A DNA stretch of 64,000 nt from Isoetes taiwanensis. Its lineage: Eukaryota > Streptophyta > Lycopodiopsida > Isoetales > Isoetaceae. The DNA is taken from the NCBI GenBank assembly GCA_021234155.1, contig JAJEKV010000013.1:13431877-13495876 (forward strand). Reading direction: 5' to 3'. A model generated the notes under the pieces. The model searched no databases and was not told the DNA's origin. It saw nothing but the letters and a program-made list of their open reading frames with translations. Of this stretch, positions 54,937 to 64,000 are shown in pieces; the first letter of the stretch is position 1, and the number at the start of each line of letters is the position of its first letter. The position numbers and the translations under genes were made by a program.

Positions 54937-55758
54937 AATATAAAAGTTTGTAAATTCAGAAATTTTTATAATAATGTTATGTCAATCGCTTATCGGACCA
55001 TCGGATTTCGTTTGCAAATTTTTAGGATTGCCAAATTTTAAATTTGTTAAATCACTAAAAATTAAAATTTTATATTCTTGAAATGTCTAATTCTAAATAA
55101 ATTCAAGTGAAAATTAGTCTGAAAAGTAATTTTGAATTTTTATACCCAGAAATGACCAGAAATGCTCTGCCAGTTCTTGCAATTCCTCCGGCTTTTGCAA
55201 TTCCTCCTCCGGCTCTTCAAATTGCTCCTCCCACTGCTCATGCTGCTCCGGAACCCTATGTTCTGCAAGATGAACATCTTCTGGCATTGATCGAACAATG
55301 GAACGAAGAGAGCACTAGTGATGGCTTTTGGGTTAGAATTTGAATCAACTTTGTCCCCGTAGTGAGCAATCTCTGAAAAAGTACTGCATCTTTTTGCATT
55401 CTCTGTTATTTTAATGCTACTGTTAGATGCATCTGAAGAACGTGCTCCTGTCTGTTGATAGCTGTCCAAAACGTAAAAGCCTATACGTGTCCTCCACTTT
55501 GGTAGATTATCGGTGATATGGCATATTTAACAAAGTTTCGGTGATATGGTTATAAAAATTCAAAATTACTTTTCAGACTAATTTTCACTTGAATTTATTT
55601 AGAATTAGACATTTCAATAATATAAAATTTTATTTTTTAGTGATTTAACAAATTTAAAATTTGGCAATCTTGAAAATTTGCAAATGAAATCTGATGGTCC
55701 GATAAGTGATTGACATAAAATTATTATAAAAATTTCTGAATTTACAAACTTTTATATT
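54937..55758. repeat. Foldback element with 208-bp inverted arms
   Basis: 54937-55144 and 55551-55758 are reverse complements with about 9 mismatches by eye over 208 bp, both ending in AATATAAAAGTTTG. A 406-bp spacer separates them, and it has no recognisable transposase. It is a long-arm MITE or foldback transposon; no clear target duplication was found in the AT-rich flanks. Confidence 0.85.
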
Positions 55759-55767
55759 ATTAAAAGA

Positions 55768-55870
55768 GATGAAACCTTATGAAACCTTATGGCTTATGGC
55801 TTATAAGGCTAACCTTATGGCTTATGGCTTATAACATAAGGCTGATGAAACCTTATAAGGCTTGCCAATA
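55768..55870. repeat. Irregular CCTTATGGCTTAT short-repeat cluster
   Basis: Units of GAAACCTTAT, GGCTTAT and ATAAGGCT alternate on both strands and can pair with each other. Confidence 0.7.
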
Positions 55871-55959
55871 CTGTAGCTCATATAGATTAGTTTGCTGAGC
55901 CCAAATCCTTCTGAAATGCATTAAGATGGAGTAGAAAAAGGGATATCCATCTCTTAGCT

Positions 55960-56640
55960 GCTGAAATTTGAGATCATGTGGTCAGCTTGTATAAACGCGA
56001 GGGCATTCCTGTAGCAAACAATATAAGGTCTGAGCTTACCATTACAGAGGAGGAAGTAGCTGAAGGCATAGATTACTTGGCAAATGGTAAAGCAATAGAC
56101 TTTTCTGGGCTATGTGCAGAGCATCTAAATGGGTAGGAAAAAGCATACATCAGGTCATTGCAAAATTATTTACATTTGCCAGGTCACAAGGATTTCCAAT
56201 TGAATGGCAGTTAAACAGAGTAGTGCCAATACATAAAGGTGGTTCACCTTATAAGGCTAATAATTATAGGACCATCCTGGTCGGCGGTTTGTTTTCTAAG
56301 CTTCTTGCAACTATAAAAAAATAAGTACTTGGGCAGAAAATAATCATAAGCATGCAGAGACACAAGCTAGATTTCGGACAAATAGGTCAACATTGGACCA
56401 TTTACTTGTGCTTGAAATTATCTTTGATACTATCAAGAGAATAAAAAAACCTGCTTATGTGTCTTTTGTGAACTTTAAGAATAGAATAGAAGGCCTTTGA
56501 TAAAGTGCCACGAGCTCAGTTATGGGATAGAATGAATAAATTAAAGGTCCCAAAAGAACTACAAGACGACGTTCAAGTTCTATATGAAAAGGTTCTCGTG
56601 CAGTTACACAAGAATCCCTAATAGGGATAAGGGGTGGTTC
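55960..56640 (+). pseudogene. Non-LTR retrotransposon reverse transcriptase fragment, second clade
   Basis: Broken plus-strand frames read TEEEVAEGIDYLANGKAIDFSG, QGFPIEWQLNRVVPIHKGG, ANNYRTI, then QARFRTNRSTLDHLL, KPAYVSFVNFKN and FDKVPRAQLWDRM. These are the N-terminal reverse transcriptase blocks of a non-LTR element, with the KGG and RSTLDHL signatures of an RTE/Jockey-like group rather than the L1 copies here. It has multiple frameshifts and ends before the YADD block. Confidence 0.75.
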
Positions 56641-56689
56641 AATGATGTAAAGAGTTGGCTCCATAAATGGGATATTCAGTGGAATGAAG

Positions 56690-56935
56690 CAATTTTGGTA
56701 GGGACCAATCTAAAAAAGTGGGTCTTTGATTAGTGCATGTTTCTCGTCCTCAACTTCATTTTCGCTGCAGACCTGACAATATTGTTCAGTTCTAAGTACA
56801 ATATGTCTCCATCTACCTACTTCCACCTCCAAATGGTGTGAACTAAGGCGGATCCTGCTAATTGCATGCCTTTATCGTGAGATGTTTTCTGACAAATATC
56901 TTGCTATCTCTAAATTGGGATTCAGATTCTGTTTA
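56690..56935 (-). pseudogene. Non-LTR retrotransposon C-terminal fragment, opposite strand
   Basis: The minus strand reads RIRLSSHHLEVEVGRWRHIV, CQVCSENEVEDEKHAL and DW, matching the LINE tail pattern (RxSxHxLxIExGRW, then a CxxC..EDExHxL finger). It lies back-to-back with the plus-strand fragment, so the locus was inverted or holds two copies. Confidence 0.65.
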
Positions 56936-57263
56936 TAAAGAATCATTTTGGTTTTAGGCTGCAACCATAATTTCCTCTGAGTACTTGCAATGCTTACACG
57001 TGCATATGAGACAAGTTTGGTATACATGTTGAAGTCCTTGAAACTTTTTTCAATAGATGAGAGTACTTTTACAATTTAGGAAAAATTCTAGAATGGGACT
57101 CATGACTTAGACTTGCTTCTCATTCATCTCAGCAGATTTTCTACAATGGAGGATAGTGGGTAGCCGCACACATGCGAACTACCCAAAAAATAAAGGGAAA
57201 ATCCAATTATATCATTTGGACCCCAACAAAATACAATGCTAATAGAGATTGGGCTAGTGTACC
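56936..57263. other. Unassigned DNA
   Basis: No gene or repeat structure was recognised. Confidence 0.4.
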
Positions 57264-57344
57264 TGCCGAAAGCTTATCACCGGGATTAAAAAACCCCGCC
57301 CTTTTGGGTTTTCGAGGAAAAACCCTAGTGATAAGCCTTCGGCA
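57264..57344. repeat. 81-nt palindromic hairpin
   Basis: TGCCGAAAGCTTATCAC (57264-57280) pairs with 57328-57344 with a single mismatch. The enclosed GGGATTAAAAAACCCCGCC and GGGTTTTCGAGGAAA segments recur near 6345-6385. Confidence 0.8.
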
Positions 57345-57945
57345 AGGGGCTTGGACAAACGCAAGGCATAAAAATCGCTCCCAAAACCCACGAATGGAAA
57401 AGCCGAAACAGATGTCGCTCGCTAACCTGTACCTGCACATCACCAACAAAACAACAAGACAAAACAAACCTCCCAAAGTGGAGGGGCTGATTACGCGCGT
57501 GTCATGCGATAAAAATACAAAAACAAAGAAGGGGGGGAGGGTGGGTTCAAAGAGAATAAGGTACTGCTGAGAGAGAAGAGGAAGCGCCGATGAGATGTTG
57601 ATGCAGAATGGCGCCTAAAATAGCGAACTCCCAACCAGAATGGGCATGCGCCGCCTGCATGCATGCAAAACGAGCATGCTCGTCCCATTCTAGAATGGCG
57701 ATCCGATGTCTCGGATCGATGGGATTGTGCAAAGAATTTTTTTATTTTTTTTTGAAGGACTTGAGCCTTTGACACCCAAGGTCACGAGTTCAATGCCTCG
57801 TTGTGAAAGTGACTATGCCTTGTAAAGTTGGTGGGGGAAGGACCCACTTCAACCATGTACATTGGTGGGGGCAGGACCCATCTGGGTGTGTTGTAAATTG
57901 TCCCATAAGCTTCGGCTTTCCGTGGACGTTAAAATTCATCATTAT

Positions 57946-57992
<47 letters not shown>

Positions 57993-58454
57993 TTCAGAGA
58001 AAGTTACAAAGTACAATGGGGACTAAAAACTTAGTGGAGAGAATATCCACCAGAGCAAATCCACCCCCCTCAAATACAACATCTAAACAATATGAAGAGC
58101 AAGCAAAATCTCATGGGTAAGTGTGAATCTGAAGATAGTGCTCCCAAATACGGCTCTTTACCTCATTAACAATTGATGAGCACCTGAATGCTTTGACAAT
58201 TCGTTGTTGGGCATCGAGAAGGACCCGTGCATCTGAACAAGCAAGACCTTTAAATATGAGAAGATTCCTTCTTTTCCAAATGGACCAGATGATCCAAAGA
58301 ATTTGACTAATCTTTTAGAAGAGAATGATAGTTTGAATGAGAATGATGAGCTAGATGAGGACTTAGAGACTCATCTACCTTTTGTGTTGTCTAATAGGCC
58401 TATTAGGCCTCCCATGGATGTAATATACCTCTCCCTTCCCCGTTGTTTTTGTAA
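57345..58454. other. Unassigned DNA with hexamer microsatellite
   Basis: No gene was recognised. A (TGTTGC)n microsatellite of about eight copies occupies 57946-57993. The right end is the insertion site of the LINE's poly(A) tail. Confidence 0.5.
57946..57993. repeat. (TGTTGC)n microsatellite
   Basis: About eight tandem hexamers. Confidence 0.92.
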
Positions 58455-58472
58455 TTTTTTTTTTTTTTTTTT

Positions 58473-59058
58473 GAGGGAAAGGAAGGATTATATTAATCAT
58501 AACTTAAGTACATACAAAATAAGGCTCAAAGCCCATATCAGAGAAACTTAAATATAAACAAAATAACCAATTGTCCATTGGCAACGAGAAAAGTCTGTCA
58601 AAACAGGATCACCTTCACGACCATATGCGGGGATGGGGGGGCAGAGTTTTGGGAAATTGGTAGGGGAGCAAAAGCAGAACACAGGGGTAGGGGATAAGTT
58701 CAATAGAGAATCCGGGATAGTAGGAAGATCAGGGAAAGAGTGTGTAGCATTAAGGGGCATTGAAAAGCAAGGGGGAGCCATCCAATTAATCTCAGCCCAG
58801 GGAGGGGGCGGCAGCGAGAGTTCATCAATGGGTACCGGATAATATCCAATAACACCCCCATTTGCAGCCTCACATCCGCCTTTATGGTAGTAATACATAG
58901 ACCGCATAAACAAGAAGCGCCTTTCAAGAAGAAGCCGGTTGTTGGCTCCAATGAACTTGTGGAGAATGTGTGCATTGTATGCTTCCTTCAGCAAGAATTT
59001 AAGCCGAAACGTAGCTCTGACAGCTTGACGAGGCGTCCCTGAATGGTGGATAGGAACA
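58473..59058 (-). other. 3' region of the LINE
   Basis: An open minus-strand frame (59129-58548, 193 codons) continues past the zinc-finger tail with no known domain; it may be the extreme C-terminus in a shifted frame, or 3' UTR. The end reads GATTAATATAATCC before the tail. Confidence 0.5.
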
Positions 59059-62000
59059 TCATCCGGTAGGATTGATCCCCTGAATACCTGAACCACACTG
59101 TTCAAAAAGGCTGCAATCCACAAAGGCATTCAAGTCAATCAGAGAGTCAGAATGAATAGTAAAGAAAGTAGACTTGAAGGAGCTCCAATTCAACCAATCC
59201 ATATCAAACTTCTCCAGTTTAAGGGCCTTATGAGCCATAGCACATCTAATAAGTTCAAATTGGAAATTGAGCTTCATTCAATTAAGGTCACACTTCCTGT
59301 TTGCCAGAGCCACATTATTTCTATGTTTCCAAACAATCCAGAGGGCTAGTTGTAGGACTGTACAATTGACACTGGAATTCTGGAGCTGAAAGAATTGAGA
59401 AATACTGGTTATGGAATCGAAATCAGGGATTTTCAGGCCCGACCGAGTCAACCATCTCCAAAAGTCCTGGATCCTTTGGCAAGTGAAAATGTGTAGCACA
59501 GATTCATCATGATTGTTACAGAGCTGGCAGAGGGCACTATGGACAGTCTTAAAGTTTCTCTTGATCATGTTAGTGTTACTCAGGATAGCACTGTGCAGGA
59601 TGAGCCAAGAGAACACTTTTATCTTAGGGCAAGCATAGGATTTCCAGCTAGATTGGAGAATTTTCTTGAAATTCTTGGAAGATAAGCCCTGGAGAGAGGC
59701 ATGCTTTCTGCTTTTCTGGGGAAGGCATGCATGGTAAATCTTAGATACTTTGTAGCTCCTTTTAACCTTGAAAAACCAATTCAGGGGGGAGTGACTCTCC
59801 CCCTTGCCATCTTTGCCTAAGAAAGGGGAGTAGGTGAGCACCACTTTCTTATAAATCGATATGTGAGTAGCACCCCCTCCAACTTTCTTCTTAATCATTT
59901 CCCAAGGAATCCAATTTTCCTCATCATCAATGAGGTCTTTGACATGCAAAATATTAGCAGAGTGCCATTTTTTGTAACATGTAGGGTGACAGATAGCCAT
60001 AGCAGAGTAGGAGGGAGGGGCCATCACAGAGAGACGAATATGGAAGTATCTCTCAATTGAATTGGACAATTTGTCGTGAGTAAAGTTAGCGACCACTTTC
60101 TCCCATGCTTTAAAGATACTTCTAAGGAGAGGAGAAGTATTAGGCTGCACATTTGAACTCATAGAAAGCAGTAACGGGAGCTGGTGCTTAAGGGAGGGAC
60201 TTCCTAAGGGTTTACTTTTATTAATCCGTAACCTAATAAAATCCATAGCGAGGAGATTGGAAACCGAGATGGCTTTCCACACATTTTTTGGCCCCAAGCA
60301 CTTGGGCTGGAGAAATAAGGATTTACATCCCAAACCCCCGATTTTTTACTATGAGTCGGTGATCCCAAGCGTAAAGATGTGTACCTTGCCAAATATACTC
60401 TTTAATACATTGCTCAATTTTGTTATAGGAAGCCTTGTCAGCAATCAAAGCAGAAGAGAAATAGACATGGCTACTAGCCAGGACAGAGTTGGCAATCAGA
60501 ATCCTCCCAGCCAGAGACAAAGAACCTTTAAGGAGGATAAGCTTTTTCCTGATCCTATTAATCAGAGGCTGCCAAGCAATCTTATGGGACATGTGAACTG
60601 CAAGGGGGAGGCCTAAGAGAGTCAGGTATTGGCCATTAGGAACAAATTTGATGCCATGTGTATTAAGGTCTGGATACGAGCCATCAGCTAGGATGGAACA
60701 TTTGGCATAATTCAGGTGGATCCCAGAGGCAACACTAAATTTAGAGATACAGTCCATAAAGTTCTTCATATTGTCATTATCAGCTCTAAGCATGGTAAAG
60801 GTATCATCAGCATATTGAAGAATGGAAAGCTGTTTATTGGAATCAGGCATTTGAAGGCCATGGAGCAGACCCTTATCTTGGTAAGAGAGGACCATTTTGG
60901 TAAGAATTTCAGCAGCAATTATAAAGAGGTAGGGAGCCAGGGGGCAGCCTTGTCTCACCCCTCTTTGAATGTGGAAAAAACCAGTAGGAGTCCCATTGAC
61001 AATAACACATGAAGTGGCTTTTTGGTTTAATCCCAAAATGAGCTTAGTGAGGGCAGGATGAATGCCAATATGGACCATGGCTTTCTCTAAGAATTTCCAA
61101 GAAATACTGATCATAGGCCCTTTCAAGTCCGGCTTGAGGAGGATACAGTTTTGTTTGGTCAATCTATTCCGGTCTGCGAGCCTCATTTGCAGCTATATAG
61201 TTATCCAAAATAGATCTGCTGGGAAGAAATGCAGATTGACAGGCATTCACTTTTTCATGGAGGTGAACCAAAATTCTACCAGCTATAATCTTAGCTACAA
61301 GCTTGTATAAAGTTGTAGTTAAGGAGATGGGGCGCCATTCATTGGTTTTAGAAGGGGATTCAGTCTTAGGGATGAGGGAGATAACTCCAACATTGAAGGT
61401 TGGATAAATAGTGCTGGCTCTCCAAACCCCCTGAACAAATTGGATGATGTCCTCCTTCATAATAGGCCAAAATTCCATAAAGAATTCAGGTTGAAAACCA
61501 TCTATACCAGGACTCTTTCCATGCTTCATTTTCTTAAGAGTTTCAAAGATTTCAGGAAGCTCAGGGACTTCAGTCCAATCATCATCCATCATATCATTAG
61601 GAGGGCCAATGATATCAAAGACTTCCTGGATTTTACAGTCTTCTATCAATTCGTCTTTAAAAAGATTAGTGTAAAAATCAAGGAAGGCTGAGGCAATTTC
61701 CTTCTCATCTGTAAGAGTGGAACCTTGTTCAGATTCCAGCTGGGTAATGGAGTTATTAACCAGCCTGTTTCTAGCAATTCTAAAGAACATTTTAGAACTC
61801 TCATGATCCAATTGATTGTACATCTTAACTTTACTCCTAAGGGCCATCCCCTTAACCTGGTGTTCTTCAAGAGCTTTGATCTGAATTTCTAATTGTTCCT
61901 CTCTCAAATGAAGAGAGTCATCCCTAGGATTGCCTTCAAGATCAGATCTAATATTCTTGATTTGTTCCAACAGGCTGGACATTATAGCTTTCCTTTTCTG

Positions 62001-62909
62001 AGCAAGGTCTTTTCCCCATTGTTTCACCCAGTCTTTGACTTTCTTCATTTTATCATTGAAGCACTTCATAGATTGGTGTTGGCCAATCTTGGGCAGAGAG
62101 AGGTAGAAAGAGGTGAACTCTTGACAAAAAGACTTCATTTGGAGCAGAGAGGTGTTAAACTTGAAAGGAGTGTTCTTGCTTCTAGGGCCAATTTTCAGAT
62201 CTTTAGTGTCAAGGAAGTGTGGTTGGTGATCTGAGATGGTGCTAGCTATATCTCCAGTAACAATACAGTTGTCTAACCAGCTAGCAGAATTATGGATATA
62301 AAATCTGTCCAGCATGCAGAAAGTCCTCTGATCACCCTTTCTCTTGTTGCTCCAGGAGAATTTAGTGTTAGAAGATGGGACATAGATAAGGTCTTGGTTG
62401 GACATCCAATTGTCCCAGGAATATCTTTCATTAATGGACATGTTGATTTTGTTGCCAAGCTTCATATCACTATGAGGGGTGTTATTGAAGTCCCCAGTAA
62501 CCACCCAGTTCTCAATATGCTGGTGCTGGCTCATCCAGTTGTTGATTTCAAGCCACATGGGCTCTCTTTCATGGGGGTCAGTTGAGGCATAAATATTAAT
62601 GAAGGCAACTTGGCAGTCCTTAATTTGGAGGGTGACAGAAAGCCATCTGTTGGAAGGGCTGATGTAGGTACTGATTAACTTCTGGTTGTACCAGAAGGTG
62701 GCAATCCCCCCTTTGGTGCCATCAGCTGGGATATAACAGGAAGCCATCCCAGGACGAATCCATTCCCCCAAATTTGCTGAGTCAAATTTGGGGAGTCTAT
62801 GTTCTTGAATCATAATGATATCTGCCTTGAAATCTCTCACAGTGGCAATAAACCTTCTCCTTTTGGTGGGGCCTTTGATACCCCTCAAGTTCCAGGTTAA
62901 GATCCTCAT
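59059..62909 (-). pseudogene. L1-type LINE ORF2 (endonuclease and reverse transcriptase), frameshifted
   Basis: The ATG at 62909 begins MRILTWNLRGIKGPTKRRRF, the apurinic endonuclease start; QEHRL, VTGDFNN and SDHQPH mark its active site. The reverse transcriptase follows: GKSPGIDGFQPEFF, LIPKTESPSKTNEWRPISL, then RGVRQGCPLAPYLF and YADD (60814-60803). The linker and a CX2CX8HX4C zinc finger come next (CQLCNNHDESVLHIFTC). Frame changes near 61170-61100 and 60330 and a stop near 59278 split it into four frames. ORF2 proteins nick target DNA and prime cDNA synthesis there. The Phe following YADD-T and the intact catalytic Asps suggest that decay is recent. Confidence 0.9.
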
Positions 62910-62942
62910 GCAGGAGGGTAGGAGAAAGAACCTGAGAGGAGC

Positions 62943-64000
62943 TTAATAAATAAGACTTCTGAGACCATGAGGTGAGGCCTTACTTCGAGTATTATAAGTG
63001 TGAAGGTTCTCAGTGCTCCCAGGGGACTTAGTTATGGTCCTGCCTTTCATTTTCCTTTTTAAAGATCTAAGAGATGTATTGGTGATATCATGTAAGGGAC
63101 TGCTACTCATATTTTCCTCTGAATCAGGCACAATTAGATCTGGTTGACTCTGGTCAAGGTTGTCCAAGGTGTCAAGGTTCAATTGCAGAGCTTGCAGGCC
63201 ATATTCAATACTCTATTTTTCAGTATTATGGTAGGTGGATTGGACAAAATCACAGTCAGCAGAAGAGGTAGGACTATCTTGTGTTGAGGGGATAAAGTCC
63301 TTTTGTTGGTCCTGTGTTTGACTTATCTGGGAGTCAAGCTGTGTGCTCTGGCAAACAGGGGAGTGATCACTTACCTGGATTCGCTCCATCTCCTTATCTT
63401 CAATCTGCTTGTTTGTCAAAAGACACTTTTCATCCACAGCTTCAGAGACAATCCTGCTCATCAGGTCCACAGTAGACTTTCCATACTTTTTATAGAGTTC
63501 AGGCAAAGGGGTATGGTGAGAAGGGGAAGTGAGTTGACCAATGCAGACTGTGGTATGATTGAATGGATCTACTGAGAGATCAACAAAGATAGACCTGGAG
63601 GGGGAGGTGGGAGAGGTGGGAGAGGTGGGGGTAACTGGTGTATGAGAGGTTGGAGAAAGTGATCCTGTTCCCTGGATGTGCAGTGGTATTTGAGCCAAAC
63701 TTTGTATGTATCCATCCTTTCCTTGTGGTGTGAAGAGATCATTGAACTCCTCACCAAGATCAGTTGAAGAATCCTGTAGAATTTTGAATCTGTTACTACA
63801 AAGGAGAGGGGAGCCAGAATCCCCCTTATCAGGCGAGTTGACCGGTCTCACAGTAGAGACCTGCTCAAGCAAATTGTGTTGCATATCTTCTGTAGCATCA
63901 TTGACCATGTGTTCCTTATCAACAGATTGTGTAAGTTGAGAGGAAGATGGAACTTCATCTTGTATATGACCATCCTCAGCTACAATTATCGTGACTTTAT
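62943..64000 (-). CDS. L1-type LINE ORF1, C-terminal part, incomplete at the edge
   Basis: The frame is open from the window edge (KVTIIVAEDG at about 63998) through 63211, where a TAG occurs, and continues in the same frame to 62943. It is Ser/Thr/Pro-rich and mostly disordered, with a TSPTSPTSPS repeat and the short helical block PLPELYKKYGKSTVDLMSRI, and ends with a basic KRKMKGRTITK segment. It lies directly upstream of ORF2, as expected for L1 ORF1. The RNA-binding domain would be outside the window. The TAG may be a mutation or the true end. Confidence 0.6.

Larger units (their letters stand above)
58455..64000 (-). mobile_element. L1-type LINE, minus strand, running off the right edge
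   Basis: An 18-T run at 58455-58472 is the poly(A) tail of a minus-strand element. Reading leftwards from the edge come ORF1 (partial), ORF2 with endonuclease, reverse transcriptase and zinc-finger tail, then a 3' region. The 5' end lies beyond 64000. Frameshifts in ORF2 indicate an inactive copy. Confidence 0.9.

Noticed and set aside
57172-57570. 132-codon frame as a gene
   Set aside because: It runs straight through the palindrome at 57264-57344 and has no recognisable domain.
1-64000. tRNA or rRNA genes
   Set aside because: None recognised; the TGGTATCAGAGC sites are primer-binding sites complementary to tRNA-iMet, not tRNA genes.

Overview
This window looks like repeat-dense, non-coding-dominated nuclear DNA of a land plant with a large genome. 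The evidence is spliced plant-type genes, a plant SEC61 gamma gene, tRNA-iMet-primed Ty3/gypsy chromovirus-type elements, L1-type LINEs, a Helitron and large nested insertions. A gymnosperm or fern is my guess; the sequence does not fix the species. Only one host gene appears intact: two-exon SEC61 gamma (1268-1864, minus strand).

Layout: 1-6403 holds SEC61G, old gypsy and copia scraps and a Myb/SANT-like pseudogene. 6409-27805 is one minus-strand LTR retrotransposon (copy C), bounded by a perfect 5-bp target-site duplication (CCGAC at 6404-6408 and 27806-27810). It carries three nested insertions: a TRIM-like LTR element inside its 3' LTR (6651-10072), a Helitron with a captured GH31 alpha-glucosidase fragment (13118-17595), and a 3.1-kb insertion with a callose synthase fragment (23028-26103). 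27811-30193 is A-rich unassigned DNA. 30194-42972 is a nearly complete plus-strand relative (copy A). A third copy (B, 42973-49418) sits in A's 3' LTR and is cut off inside gag. 49419-64000 holds LINE pieces of at least two clades, an 822-bp foldback element and a long L1-type LINE that runs off the right edge.

The unusual system is the retrotransposon family shared by A, B and C. Besides gag-pol with a C-terminal chromodomain, it carries two accessory genes between the primer-binding site and gag. The first encodes a histone H3-like protein: an H3-tail start (MARTKQTAR in B and C), a long charged middle, and in A and B a C-terminal H3 histone fold that aligns without gaps to canonical H3. 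The second (ORF2) is an unrecognised protein conserved in all three copies. In A and B each accessory gene is preceded by two copies of a 67-nt hairpin and then a TATAAATAG box. C has one hairpin on each side of its H3 gene, with different stem bases but conserved pairing.

Gag-pol appears to start in the LTR. In all three copies a 40-nt coding exon (ATG plus 13 codons and one base) ends at a GTATTT donor. In A and B a matching acceptor, with an upstream CTAAC, lies exactly at the gag frame and restores it. The accessory genes would then sit inside a gag-pol intron of about 5 kb, each with its own promoter. The proposed logic (inference) is an element that supplies its own H3 variant together with a chromodomain integrase, perhaps to mark or find its chromatin. 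All copies here are damaged, so these are fossils of a possibly active family.
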